A DNA stretch of 64,000 nucleotides, taken from assembly GCF_039941015.1 (NCBI RefSeq), contig NZ_JBDVFI010000067.1, one strand, 5' to 3'. This DNA is from Sedimentitalea sp039941015. GTDB lineage: Bacteria > Pseudomonadota > Alphaproteobacteria > Rhodobacterales > Rhodobacteraceae. Within the stretch, counting starts at the first letter, position 1. Every line of letters starts with the position of its first letter. The notes below the pieces were generated by a model. The model had not been told where the DNA came from. It saw only the letters and a list, made by a program, of their open reading frames with translations, and searched no databases. Made by a program: the position numbers and the translations under genes. Positions 33,833 through 43,244 of the stretch are shown piece by piece.

Positions 33833-35872
33833 CTAGTCGCGCCGCCGCCGCCGTCCGCGCGACTGTGTTTCCCGGCCGCCCTGATTAAAGTTCACGTCGG
33901 GCAGCGACATGATGCTGTTAAGGATAGGGTAGGGTTCAATCGCGTTGGGAATGTTTGAGGCATTCACGAAATGCTCTTGGAAGCGCGGTTCGATCGCGGT
34001 TTCGATCTTGTGGATCGCGCGAACAGTCTGTTCGATTTCGTCCCGTGCCTTGCGGTTCAAAAGTGCGATCCGCGCCCCGGTTCCGGCGGCGTTGCCCGCC
34101 GAAGTCACCTTGTCGAGCGGCGCGTCGGGGATCATGCCCAGAACCATGGCATGTTTGGGGCTGATATGCGCGCCAAAGGCACCGGCCAGCACGATACGGT
34201 CAACATGATCCACTTCGAACTTGTCCATCAGCAGGCGAGCACCGGAATAGAGCGCGGCCTTGGCCATCTGGATTTCGCGAATGTCGCGGTTGGTCACGGT
34301 GATGCGCGGTCCGCCATCGGCTGTGCCATCCCAGATCAGATAGGAATAGGTGCGCCCGTCGAGGATACAGCGGTCGCTGCCGGTCTGTTCTGCTGAACCG
34401 ATCAGGCCGGGTCCATCAACGATGCCCGCCATTCGCATTTCGGCCACCAGTTCGATGATACCTGATCCGCAAATACCGGTGATTCCGGTCGTGGCGATGA
34501 CATCGACGAATCCGTCCTCGTCAGACCAGACATCGCTGCCAATGACCCGAAAGCGCGGCACCTTGGTAACCGGATCAATCTCGGCGCGTTCGATTGCCCC
34601 CGGCGCGGCGCGTTGGCCCGAGGAGATTTGCGCCCCTTCAAAAGCTGGCCCGGTGGGCGAGGAACAGGCGAGCACCTTGTCCTTGTTGCCCAGCAGGATT
34701 TCGGCATTTGTGCCAACATCAACAACCAGTACGAGGTCATCGGATTTGTCCGGTGCTTCGGACAGGGCGACAGCGGCGGCATCGGCCCCGACATGCCCGG
34801 CAATACAGGGCAGCAGATAGATCCGCGCACTTGGATGCAGTTGCAGATCCATCTCGGCCGCCGTCAGGTTCAGGGCATCGGACGTGGCCAGCGCAAACGG
34901 GGCCTGCCCGAGTTCGAACGGATCAATCCCGAGAAACAGGTGGTGCATGACGGGATTGCAGACAAAGACCGCATCCATGATTTCGGTCTTGTCAATTTCG
35001 GCTTCTGACGCGATTTGATCAAACAGCGTGTTCATTCCGGCCCGCACTGCAGCCGTCATTTCGGCGGCACCGCCCTTGTTCATCATCGAATAGCTGACCC
35101 GGCTCATCAGGTCTTCGCCAAACCGGATTTGCGGGTTCATGATTCCGGAAGAGGCGACAACTTCGCCGGTCTGCAAGTTGCAGAGATGCGCCGCGATGGT
35201 GGTCGAGCCAAGATCGACCGCGAGGCCATACGTCGGGGCATCGTGAAAACCCGGCAAGACCTGCATGATGCGGGGCCGATAGGCGCGCGAGCCGAGGTGA
35301 ACGGCGCAGGTGACTTTCCAGCCGCCTTTGCGCAGCACCGGCTGAAGTGTTTGCAACGTTGGCAGGTCGATCTGCAGATCGGTCACCTGCCATTGGTCGC
35401 GCAGCGCGTTGCGCAGCCGTTCCAGATCGCCGGTGGGGTCATGCATGTCGGGTTCTGCAACCTCGACGTAGTAGAGTTTGACAGACGGATCGAGAACGAT
35501 GTCGCGCGCTTCAGCGCGCTTGCGGACCACTTGTTTGTGGACCTGGCTTTCCGGTGGCACGTCGATCACCACGTCCCTCTGGATCTGTGCCTGACACCCC
35601 AGTCGGCGACCGTCGATCATCCCGCGCTTAGAGCGATACCGCTCTTCCACCGCGTTCCATTCTGTCAGGGCGTCGTTGGCAACGGTGACCCCATGTTTGG
35701 GGAATTCACCATAGCTTGGCGTGATCTGGCATTTGCTGCAAATGCCACGACCCCCACAGACGCTGTCAAGATCGACGCCAAGCTGGCGCGCTGCGGTCAG
35801 AATCGGAGTGCCAACGGGGAAACGACCGCGTTTTCCGGAAGGGGTAAAGATCACGAGAGGGTCGGATTGCAT
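33833..35872 (-). CDS. ASKHA/DUF4445 corrinoid-protein activator with N-terminal 2Fe-2S ferredoxin domain
   Basis: 679 residues. The N-terminal plant-type ferredoxin domain has Cys39, Cys45, Cys48 (CGGRGICSKC) and Cys93 as [2Fe-2S] ligands. A middle region (about 150-210) leads into a C-terminal ASKHA ATPase-like domain (GLAVDLGSTTIAAHLC; VLVVDVGTNAEILLG; ATTGITGICGSGIIELVAEM; VLAGAFGAHISPKHAMVLG). This is the architecture of RamA/RACo-type reductive activators, which return inactive Co(II) corrinoid to Co(I) for methyltransferases. It is the likely partner of the MttB-family methyltransferase at 11.8 kb. The C-terminus ends with a string of arginines. ATG at 35872 chosen because the ferredoxin domain starts directly after it; a longer start would add a nonconserved segment. 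Confidence 0.87.
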   Translation of the reverse strand: MQSDPLVIFTPSGKRGRFPVGTPILTAARQLGVDLDSVCGGRGICSKCQITPSYGEFPKHGVTVANDALTEWNAVEERYRSKRGMIDGRRLGCQAQIQRDVVIDVPPESQVHKQVVRKRAEARDIVLDPSVKLYYVEVAEPDMHDPTGDLERLRNALRDQWQVTDLQIDLPTLQTLQPVLRKGGWKVTCAVHLGSRAYRPRIMQVLPGFHDAPTYGLAVDLGSTTIAAHLCNLQTGEVVASSGIMNPQIRFGEDLMSRVSYSMMNKGGAAEMTAAVRAGMNTLFDQIASEAEIDKTEIMDAVFVCNPVMHHLFLGIDPFELGQAPFALATSDALNLTAAEMDLQLHPSARIYLLPCIAGHVGADAAAVALSEAPDKSDDLVLVVDVGTNAEILLGNKDKVLACSSPTGPAFEGAQISSGQRAAPGAIERAEIDPVTKVPRFRVIGSDVWSDEDGFVDVIATTGITGICGSGIIELVAEMRMAGIVDGPGLIGSAEQTGSDRCILDGRTYSYLIWDGTADGGPRITVTNRDIREIQMAKAALYSGARLLMDKFEVDHVDRIVLAGAFGAHISPKHAMVLGMIPDAPLDKVTSAGNAAGTGARIALLNRKARDEIEQTVRAIHKIETAIEPRFQEHFVNASNIPNAIEPYPILNSIMSLPDVNFNQGGRETQSRGRRRRRD

Positions 35873-36112
35873 GCCGGGAACCTGCCTTGTGTGTCTGCTT
35901 GGAGCACCATAGTCGGCGCTGTGTAAATCGAAACGCAAGTAACGGCAATTTCTGATGCACCTGCGTCATTCCGTAATCACATGTGGATGTGTTGATCACG
36001 GGACGCTGCGGAAAACGACATGGCGGGTCACAATATACTGTGTGAACCCTTTCCCCCATCCGCCAACCATGCCATAGGGAAGCGCCAAACGAGATATCCA
36101 CGGAGAGTGACG

Positions 36113-37564
36113 ATGGAGATTCGCGAGGCCCTCACCTTTGATGACGTTCTGTTGGTCCCTGCGGCCAGCAATGTACTGCCCTCGACGGCCAGTACCGCGA
36201 CAAATGTGACGCAGAGCATTCAGATGAACATACCCCTGTTGTCCAGTGCAATGGACACGGTGACCGAGGCACGCATGGCCATCGCCATGGCACAGGCGGG
36301 CGGCATGGGCGTCGTGCACCGCAACCTCTCGATAGAGTTGCAGGCGCAGGAAGTGCGCCGGGTCAAGCGTTTCGAGAGCGGCATCGTCTATAACCCGATC
36401 ACCCTGCATGCGGATCAGACGCTGGCCGATGCCAAGGCATTGCAGGAACGATATAGAGTCACCGGCTTTCCCGTGGTTGACGACACGGGCAGGGTGGTCG
36501 GGATCGTGACCAATCGGGATATGCGCTTCGCAACCGATGACAGCACCCCGGTTCGGATCATGATGACGTCGGACAATCTCGCCATCCTGCAGGAACCGGC
36601 AGATCGCGACGAGGCGATCAGCCTGATGAAGGCACGGCGGATCGAAAAGCTGTTGGTCACCGATGCCAAGGGCAAGCTCACCGGGTTGCTGACACTCAAG
36701 GATACGGAACAGGCGGTGCTGAACCCGACGGCCTGCAAGGACCAGCTTGGCCGTTTGCGTGTTGCGGCTGCCAGCACTGTTGGTGACGCCGGTTACGAAC
36801 GAGCACAGGCGCTGGTTGATGCTGGGGCTGACATGATCGTGATCGACACGGCGCATGGTCACTCCGAAGGGGTTGCCCACGCTGTTGAACGTGCCAAGAA
36901 ACTGTCCGACGAAGTGCAGATCGTGGCTGGCAATGTCGCAACTGCCGAGGCGACACGGGCGCTGATCGGGGCAGGTGCGGATGCGATCAAGGTCGGAATC
37001 GGGCCGGGCAGTATCTGCACCACACGTATGGTCGCAGGCGTTGGCGTGCCTCAGCTGACCGCGATCATGGATTGTGCCAGTGGGGCGGGGGATATTCCAG
37101 TGATCGCCGATGGGGGGATCAAGTTCTCGGGCGATTTCGCCAAGGCAATCGCCGCCGGAGCGTCCTGTGCTATGGTTGGCAGCATGATTGCGGGTACCGA
37201 CGAGTCTCCTGGAGAAGTCATTCTGTATCAAGGCCGTAGCTTTAAGAGTTATCGTGGTATGGGCTCGCTCGGCGCAATGGCGCGCGGTTCTGCGGATCGG
37301 TATTTTCAGAAGGATGCGGCAAGCGACAAGCTTGTGCCTGAAGGGATCGAGGGACAGGTGCCTTACAAGGGCAGTGCGGGGGCAGTCATTCACCAACTGG
37401 TCGGCGGCCTGCGCGCGGCGATGGGCTATACCGGGTGTGCCACGGTGGATGAGATGCGCAAGAATTGCAATTTCGTCAAGATCACCGGTGCCGGACTCAA
37501 GGAAAGCCATGTACATGATGTGCAGATCACGCGCGAGTCGCCAAACTATCGTATCGGCGTTTAG
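36113..37564 (+). CDS. guaB: Inosine-5'-monophosphate dehydrogenase
   Basis: Oxidises IMP to XMP with NAD, the committed step to GMP. 483 residues, two CBS domains inserted between about residues 95 and 205 (FPVVDDTGRVVGIVTNRDMRF, KLLVTDAKGKLTGLLTLKD). Catalytic Cys302 is in the loop GPGSICTTR, followed by the flap and NRYFQKD-like segment GSADRYFQKDA. N-terminal LTFDDVLLVPA and SSAMDTVTEARMAIAMAQAGG are standard. The ATG at 36113 is preceded by GGAGAG. It is followed by an RsmB-like gene 46 bases later, same strand. Confidence 0.96.
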   Translation: MEIREALTFDDVLLVPAASNVLPSTASTATNVTQSIQMNIPLLSSAMDTVTEARMAIAMAQAGGMGVVHRNLSIELQAQEVRRVKRFESGIVYNPITLHADQTLADAKALQERYRVTGFPVVDDTGRVVGIVTNRDMRFATDDSTPVRIMMTSDNLAILQEPADRDEAISLMKARRIEKLLVTDAKGKLTGLLTLKDTEQAVLNPTACKDQLGRLRVAAASTVGDAGYERAQALVDAGADMIVIDTAHGHSEGVAHAVERAKKLSDEVQIVAGNVATAEATRALIGAGADAIKVGIGPGSICTTRMVAGVGVPQLTAIMDCASGAGDIPVIADGGIKFSGDFAKAIAAGASCAMVGSMIAGTDESPGEVILYQGRSFKSYRGMGSLGAMARGSADRYFQKDAASDKLVPEGIEGQVPYKGSAGAVIHQLVGGLRAAMGYTGCATVDEMRKNCNFVKITGAGLKESHVHDVQITRESPNYRIGV

Positions 37565-37609
37565 CAAGATCATGTCCTTGCGATTGATTGCAAAGGCGGC
37601 GACCGCGCC

Positions 37610-38788
37610 ATGACACCTGCTGCACGGGTGCAGGCCGCGATCGAAATCCTCGACGAGATACAGGCTGGCAAGGCGGCTGAGCGCGCTTTGACAGGCTGGT
37701 CGCGCCGCAGCCGCTATGCCGGGTCCAAGGATCGTGCTGCGGTGCGCGACCACGTGTTTGACGTGATGCGGTGCCTGAGGTCCTTCGCGGCCCTCGGTGG
37801 GGCACAGACCGGGCGTGGCTGGATGCTGGGTGCCTTACGGCATGCCGGCACCGACCCGGATAGTGTATTTACAGGCGCGACCTATGCGCCTGCGTCCCTG
37901 ACAGACGTGGAGCAGGCAGCAGGCCAGGCACCACAGTCCGGTCCCGAAGCGCTCGATATCCCGGATTGGCTCTGGCCTAGATTCTCGGAGAGCTTGGCAG
38001 AGCAGACCGAAGCGTGCGCACAGGCGCTGCAGACCCGTGCGCCGGTTCATCTCCGAGTGAACCTGCAAAAGACCGATGTGTCGGGTGCGCAAGCGCGGCT
38101 GCTTAGGGACGGGGTCAGCACGATACCGCATTCAGTGGCGACCACCGCGCTTGAAATCACCGATGGCGCGCGCCGGTTGCGGCAATCAGAGGCCTATCAG
38201 AGTGGTTTGGTTGAACTTCAGGATGCGGCCAGCCAGGCCGTGGTCGAGGCGTTGCCGTTGCGGGATGGTATGCGTGTTCTTGACTACTGTGCAGGCGGGG
38301 GAGGCAAGGCGCTGGCCCTGGCTGCGCGGGCGCGGATTGACCTCTTTGCCCATGATATTGCACCCGAAAGAATGCGGGATCTTCCCGTGCGAGCGGCGCG
38401 GGCGGGCGCAATTGTCACGGCGATTTCCAGCGATGAGATTGGGCAGGCAGGACCATTCGATTTGGTTCTCTGTGATGCCCCGTGTTCCGGCAGCGGTGCG
38501 TGGCGACGCTCGCCCGAGGGTAAATGGCGTCTCGATGAACCAGGGTTGAATGAACTCTGTGGCATTCAGGGCGGGATCCTTGAAACCGCGTCCGGGTTGG
38601 TGTCCGAAGATGGCTTGCTTGCTTACGCCACTTGTTCGGTTCTGCAGGACGAGAACCAGAACCAGATAGACCACTTCCTGAAACAGAACAGCGAGTGGCG
38701 GCTTGCTGTTCAGCGACAGTGGACAATGCAACACGGAACCGATGGATTCTATGCGGCACACTTGACGCGGGATACATCTCGAACCTAA
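37610..38788 (+). CDS. RsmB-like RNA (cytosine-C5) methyltransferase
   Basis: A 392-residue SAM-dependent methyltransferase of the NOL1/NOP2/Sun family, most similar to the RsmB group that makes m5C967 in 16S rRNA. The SAM site is VLDYCAGGGGKALALAARA; the two catalytic cysteines are in LCDAPCSGSGAWRR and AYATCSVLQDEN. The N-terminal NusB-like helical part (residues 1-140) is present in short form. Base composition is like guaB. It probably shares transcription with guaB (46-base gap). Substrate position is inferred from family only. Confidence 0.85.
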   Translation: MTPAARVQAAIEILDEIQAGKAAERALTGWSRRSRYAGSKDRAAVRDHVFDVMRCLRSFAALGGAQTGRGWMLGALRHAGTDPDSVFTGATYAPASLTDVEQAAGQAPQSGPEALDIPDWLWPRFSESLAEQTEACAQALQTRAPVHLRVNLQKTDVSGAQARLLRDGVSTIPHSVATTALEITDGARRLRQSEAYQSGLVELQDAASQAVVEALPLRDGMRVLDYCAGGGGKALALAARARIDLFAHDIAPERMRDLPVRAARAGAIVTAISSDEIGQAGPFDLVLCDAPCSGSGAWRRSPEGKWRLDEPGLNELCGIQGGILETASGLVSEDGLLAYATCSVLQDENQNQIDHFLKQNSEWRLAVQRQWTMQHGTDGFYAAHLTRDTSRT

Positions 38789-38813
38789 ACAACCTATACG
38801 GTAATATTCGCTT

Positions 38814-38830
38814 GTTAAGCATGGCTTAAC
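38814..38830. promoter_or_regulatory. CtrA-like palindrome upstream of cckA
   Basis: GTTAAGC-ATG-GCTTAAC is a perfect inverted repeat. It also reads TTAA (38815-38818), seven bases, TTAAC (38826-38830), the CtrA full-site consensus TTAA-N7-TTAA. It lies 51 bases before the cckA start. Confidence 0.55.
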
Positions 38831-38880
38831 GCTCACGCGGCGAAATTAGCGTTAGGGAAGTCAGGTTTGGGAGGCCTCAT

Positions 38881-41187
38881 GTGAACAGTCGTCGGATGCC
38901 GATCCAACCCTTTCTGGACGCACATCTTTCAGATGCCGGTCGTATTGGCGTCGTCATTGGCTTCGCCTGTGCATTGGGCGCGATGGGGCTGTTTGGACTA
39001 CCCGGTGGGTTGATATCGCAAAGTATGCTCGCAGCATCGGCAACACTGTTGGCGGTATCCGTGATCTTTGCCGCGCGAAACATCGCCTTTAGCAGTTCTG
39101 ATCGTGCGGAAACTGGCGTGCTGGCATCCATTATTGAACGGGATTCGTCACCCAGCTTTGTCGCAAACGAGGATGGCGCGATCCGGGTCATCAACACGGC
39201 GGCGACAATACGCTTTGCCGATACTGCAAGCGAAACGCTTGCGGGCACATTGCGGATCATGTTCGCAAATCCGTCGGCGGTGCTGTACCGGCTGCAATGT
39301 CGCGCACGCCTCGATGGTGCGGCGCGCGAGGATATCGTAACGCGCCGCGGCCATGTTCGACTGTCAGTACACCTTGTCGGGGCGTCCGACTATCTCTGGC
39401 GCATGGAAGACATGCCCGAGCGTTCTCCGGGTGCCCGCAGTTCAGAGTCATTGCCTGTGCCGATGATTACGACAGGTCGCTCAGGGGCGGTGTTGTTCAT
39501 GAACGATGCGGCGCTTGCCTTAATCGGCGAACGCGCCAAGACACTTGATCGTCTTTTTCCATCCCTCCCAGTCACACCCGGCAAGTTGAACCGTTTGAGC
39601 GCCAAGAATGGTCCCATTGATGTCATGGTGGCCGAGAACGACAGTTTCGCGGGTCGCCGGGAACTCTATTTCCTTCCCTCCGAAGGGCCTGAGGGGCAGG
39701 GGCATGACATCGTCTTTGAAACCCTGCCAGTGCCGATGATCAAGGTCGCAACCGACGGCCGTATATTGTTGGCAAATCAGATGGCCATCGGTCTGCTTGG
39801 TATCGACAGCGCCGAGGGGCTGATGCTTGGACAGACCATGGAGGGGCTCGGTCGGCCGATCTCTGACTGGTTGCAGGAAACGATATCAGGCAACACTCAA
39901 AAGAATTCGGAATTCCTGCGGGTCAGCCGCAAGGACAGAGAAGTTTTTGTTCAAGTCACGCTGAGTCGCGTTACCGAGAACGGCGAACCGCTGCTGATTG
40001 CTGTTCTGAACGACGCGACCGAACTTAAGACACTCGAAGCCCAGTTTGTGCAAAGCCAGAAGATGCAGGCGATCGGACAGTTGGCCGGAGGTGTCGCGCA
40101 TGATTTCAACAACCTGCTCACGGCGATTTCCGGGCATTGCGATTTGCTGTTGCTACGGCACGATCAGGGCGATCAGGACTATGGCGATCTGGTGCAGATA
40201 AACCAGAATGCCAACCGGGCGGCGGCGCTTGTGAGTCAATTGCTGGCGTTCTCCCGGAAACAGACCCTGCGCCCCGAGGTGCTGGATCTGCGAGATACAC
40301 TGTCCGACCTGACGCATCTGCTGAACCGACTCGTCGGCGAAAAGGTGACCCTGACGCTGAGCCACGACCCGGTCCTGAATCCGATCAGAGCGGACAAACG
40401 ACAGCTTGAGCAGGTGCTGATGAACCTCGTCGTCAATGCTCGCGATGCTATGCCTTCCGGTGGCGAGATCAGGATCGAAACAGAGGTAACGACGCTGACG
40501 ACGCCTTTGTTGCGGGACCGTGCGACCGTTCCTGCTGGCCCCTATGTGACGGTCAAGGTGAGCGACGAAGGCGCGGGTATTGCACCCGATATGCTACAGA
40601 AAATATTTGAACCATTTTATACAACCAAACGGACGGGAGAGGGTACGGGGCTGGGGTTGTCGACGGCGTACGGGATCGTCAAACAGACCGGTGGTTTCAT
40701 TTTCGTCGACAGTACGATCGGCAACGGCACGGTGTTCACGCTGTTCTTTCCCGTGCACGAGGCCGAAGTCACAGCCTCGCCCGAAGTTGCGAAATTCAGC
40801 CCGCAACCGACCGCGAAACAGGGTGAGGGCGTGATCCTGCTGGTCGAAGACGAAGCGCCCGTACGCGCGTTTGCCTCCCGCGCATTGCGGTTGCGCGGGT
40901 ATACTGTGCTTGAGGCTGAGTCAGCCGAAGATGCCTTGAAAACGCTCGAGGATCCCGGCTTGAACGTGAATGTTTTTGTCACTGATGTGGTCATGCCGGG
41001 GATGGATGGGCCAAGCTGGGTGCGCGAGGCACTAAAGGTTCGGCCCGACGTGCGAGTGGTTTTCGTTTCTGGGTATGCCGAAGGTGCATTTGGAGATGCG
41101 CAACCAGCTGTTCCGAACTCGGTCTTTCTGCCGAAACCGTTCTCCCTCAATCAGCTGACCGATACGGTGCACCAGCAACTGCATTGA
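38881..41187 (+). CDS. cckA: Hybrid sensor histidine kinase of the CckA type
   Basis: Membrane kinase that phosphorylates the phosphotransferase ChpT and thereby the master regulator CtrA. 768 residues: two hydrophobic segments at about 18-40 and 43-66, at least two PAS-like regions (about 85-260 and 275-385), a HisKA dimerisation domain with phosphoacceptor His407 (GGVAHDFNNLL), an HATPase_c domain (NLVVNARDAM, DEGAGIAPDM, GTGLGLST), and a receiver domain with Asp702 in VTDVVMPGMDG and Lys in FLPKPF. Domain order and sequence fit CckA. GTG start with GGGAGG six bases before it; ATG read one base earlier runs into a stop. A CtrA-like palindrome lies just upstream. Confidence 0.93.
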   Translation: MNSRRMPIQPFLDAHLSDAGRIGVVIGFACALGAMGLFGLPGGLISQSMLAASATLLAVSVIFAARNIAFSSSDRAETGVLASIIERDSSPSFVANEDGAIRVINTAATIRFADTASETLAGTLRIMFANPSAVLYRLQCRARLDGAAREDIVTRRGHVRLSVHLVGASDYLWRMEDMPERSPGARSSESLPVPMITTGRSGAVLFMNDAALALIGERAKTLDRLFPSLPVTPGKLNRLSAKNGPIDVMVAENDSFAGRRELYFLPSEGPEGQGHDIVFETLPVPMIKVATDGRILLANQMAIGLLGIDSAEGLMLGQTMEGLGRPISDWLQETISGNTQKNSEFLRVSRKDREVFVQVTLSRVTENGEPLLIAVLNDATELKTLEAQFVQSQKMQAIGQLAGGVAHDFNNLLTAISGHCDLLLLRHDQGDQDYGDLVQINQNANRAAALVSQLLAFSRKQTLRPEVLDLRDTLSDLTHLLNRLVGEKVTLTLSHDPVLNPIRADKRQLEQVLMNLVVNARDAMPSGGEIRIETEVTTLTTPLLRDRATVPAGPYVTVKVSDEGAGIAPDMLQKIFEPFYTTKRTGEGTGLGLSTAYGIVKQTGGFIFVDSTIGNGTVFTLFFPVHEAEVTASPEVAKFSPQPTAKQGEGVILLVEDEAPVRAFASRALRLRGYTVLEAESAEDALKTLEDPGLNVNVFVTDVVMPGMDGPSWVREALKVRPDVRVVFVSGYAEGAFGDAQPAVPNSVFLPKPFSLNQLTDTVHQQLH

Positions 41188-41196
41188 TGGCCTGAG

Positions 41197-41790
41197 TCAG
41201 GCGATACCTTCATACAGGCGAAACTCGTCCGAACATTTTTTGCGGTATATGCGTTCGACCTCGGGGGAAAGGAACAGGTCCATTTCCGGTGACACATTCT
41301 TGCGCTTAAGAATGATTTCGACACCAATGCGTTCTTCGAGGAACCTGTTTAGTCGAGGCAACTCTTCGTAGCGAAACAGATGGGTTATCGCGGTGCCACT
41401 GGGATGCGTCTTGAGAAAGCTGGCCTGACTCCCGACATCAGCGAACGCGGGCCGGCTGCCCTTGACATAGGCCAGAACGAAATCGTCAAAGCTCATCCCC
41501 TGGGTGCTCCGCTCTGTGTCGCGCAGGTCGTCTCTCTGCCGGTATCTGTACCAACTGCCCAGCCAGCTGACGGGCTCGCGCATTACGGCAAGGAGCTCCA
41601 TCTCGGCACCACCAACCTTGTTGAACATCGGGCGGAAAAATCGGCTGTAGCGATAAACCGAAGCGTGTTTCAATCCGGAAGGGTGCGAGACCACCATGTC
41701 GGCGCGCCTGGCCAGAGCGGAATGATAGGCGGTCGTTCCGGTCTTTGGTACCGCCAGAAACGCCAAGCGTTCTTTATGAAAAACAAGCAT
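41197..41790 (-). CDS. Sulfotransferase-family protein
   Basis: A 197-residue protein with the sulfotransferase P-loop-like KTGTTAYHSALARRADMVV in the first 40 residues (the 5'-phosphosulfate binding loop) and VMREPVSWLGSWYRYRQ, the 3'-phosphate site. It is shorter than classical PAPS sulfotransferases, as are many bacterial members of the Sulfotransfer family. Acceptor unknown, perhaps a polysaccharide, lipid or small molecule. It is convergent with cckA, whose stop lies 10 bases away, and divergent from recA. Confidence 0.8.
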   Translation of the reverse strand: MLVFHKERLAFLAVPKTGTTAYHSALARRADMVVSHPSGLKHASVYRYSRFFRPMFNKVGGAEMELLAVMREPVSWLGSWYRYRQRDDLRDTERSTQGMSFDDFVLAYVKGSRPAFADVGSQASFLKTHPSGTAITHLFRYEELPRLNRFLEERIGVEIILKRKNVSPEMDLFLSPEVERIYRKKCSDEFRLYEGIA

Positions 41791-41913
41791 TTACAGGACA
41801 TTTCTCCGCGCAGGTTTAGCAACTTCATCGGATAAACTACTCTTTAACCCCTTTCAGAAACAGTGGGGATGTCAAAAATTCTAATTGAAATGTTCTCTTT
41901 TTGGTCCTATTTG

Positions 41914-41928
41914 GAACAAGAAGTGAAC
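41914..41928. promoter_or_regulatory. SOS (LexA) box of recA
   Basis: GAAC (41914-41917), seven bases AAGAAGT, GAAC (41925-41928): exact match to the alphaproteobacterial LexA operator, a direct repeat GAAC-N7-GAAC, 57 bases in front of the recA ATG. LexA repression and induction by DNA damage is the expected control. Confidence 0.9.
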
Positions 41929-41984
41929 AAAGCAGCGATTGCCGCCCGTCTGCGGGTGTGACAATAAGATAAGGGAACAGGACT

Positions 41985-43058
41985 ATGGCGGATCTATTGA
42001 CCATGAGCAGCAAGAAAAACGCAGACAAGCAAAAGGCGCTCGACAGCGCGCTTGCGCAGATTGAACGGCAATTCGGCAAGGGGTCGATCATGAAGCTTGG
42101 CGCCGAAGGTGCCATTCAGGAAATCGAATCCAGTTCGACCGGGTCTTTGGGGCTTGATATCGCACTTGGGATCGGCGGCTTGCCGATGGGACGCATCGTT
42201 GAAATCTACGGACCGGAAAGTTCGGGCAAGACAACGCTCACGCTGCATTGTGTTGCCGAACAGCAGAAACGTGGCGGCGTTTGTGCCTTTGTCGATGCGG
42301 AACACGCGCTTGATCCGCAATATGCCCGCAAGCTTGGCGTCGATATCGACGAATTGCTGATCAGCCAGCCCGACACCGGTGAGCAGGCTCTGGAAATCAC
42401 CGACACGCTGGTCCGCTCCGGAGCGGTCAACATGGTTGTGGTGGACTCGGTCGCCGCACTGACGCCAAAATCCGAACTGGAAGGCGATATGGGCGACAGC
42501 AGTGTGGGCGTCCAGGCCCGCCTGATGAGCCAGGCCATGCGCAAACTGACCGGTTCGATTTCGCGCAGCAATTGTATGGTCATCTTTATCAACCAGATCC
42601 GGATGAAGATCGGCGTGATGTTTGGCAGCCCGGAGACGACGACCGGCGGCAATGCTCTAAAGTTCTACAGTTCGGTGCGGCTCGACATCCGCCGCATCGG
42701 GTCGATCAAGGACCGTGATGAGGTCGTGGGCAATGCCACCCGCGTGAAGATCGTCAAGAACAAGGTCGCGCCACCGTTCAAGCAGGTCGAATTTGATATC
42801 ATGTATGGCGAAGGTATCTCGAAGATGGGCGAGTTGCTTGATCTTGGCGTCAAAGCCGGGGTGGTCGACAAATCCGGCGCCTGGATGAGCTATGGCGACG
42901 AACGCATCGGGCAGGGCCGCGAGAACGCGAAACAGTACCTGCGCGATAATCCGAAGATCGCTTATGAAATTGAAGACAAGATCAGAGCGGCGCATGGTCT
43001 TGAATTCGATATGCCCAAACCTGCCGACGCCGGTGGCGAGGATGTGCTTGAGGCGTGA
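41985..43058 (+). CDS. recA: Recombinase RecA
   Basis: ATP-dependent strand-exchange protein, central to homologous recombination and the SOS response. 357 residues. Walker A GPESSGKT at 76-83, Walker B-type VVVDSVAALTPK, and the SMGDSSVG-like LEGDMGDSSVGVQARLMSQAMRKL with loop NQIRMKIGVMFGSPETTTGGNALKFY. C-terminal acidic tail present. AGGA shortly before the ATG supports the start; an in-frame ATG six codons on is possible but less likely. SOS box upstream, terminator-like hairpin at 43076 downstream. Confidence 0.98.
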   Translation: MADLLTMSSKKNADKQKALDSALAQIERQFGKGSIMKLGAEGAIQEIESSSTGSLGLDIALGIGGLPMGRIVEIYGPESSGKTTLTLHCVAEQQKRGGVCAFVDAEHALDPQYARKLGVDIDELLISQPDTGEQALEITDTLVRSGAVNMVVVDSVAALTPKSELEGDMGDSSVGVQARLMSQAMRKLTGSISRSNCMVIFINQIRMKIGVMFGSPETTTGGNALKFYSSVRLDIRRIGSIKDRDEVVGNATRVKIVKNKVAPPFKQVEFDIMYGEGISKMGELLDLGVKAGVVDKSGAWMSYGDERIGQGRENAKQYLRDNPKIAYEIEDKIRAAHGLEFDMPKPADAGGEDVLEA

Positions 43059-43075
43059 ACTCTTGTCTGAGGGTT

Positions 43076-43095
43076 TGCCCTAACGGGGCATTTTT
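43076..43095 (+). terminator. recA terminator
   Basis: TGCCC-TAACG-GGGCA stem followed by TTTTT on the plus strand, shortly after the recA stop codon. A standard intrinsic terminator, short stem. Confidence 0.75.
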
Positions 43096-43244
43096 CAGCC
43101 GAAAAGGCGAAGCGGTCTGAGAAGAAACGGGGCGTGCCACATGGCGCGCCCTTATTGCTGTGTTTCGGTGCGATTGCGGCGGTGGACAGTGCCGGGGCTT
43201 ACAGCTATTTCAAGTGCCAAACTTGAACCTCCGAAAGCTTGCCC

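Noticed and set aside
35996..37753. Long open frame of 585 codons on the minus strand
   Set aside because: It is fully antisense to guaB; high GC chromosomes keep such shadow frames open. No family features.
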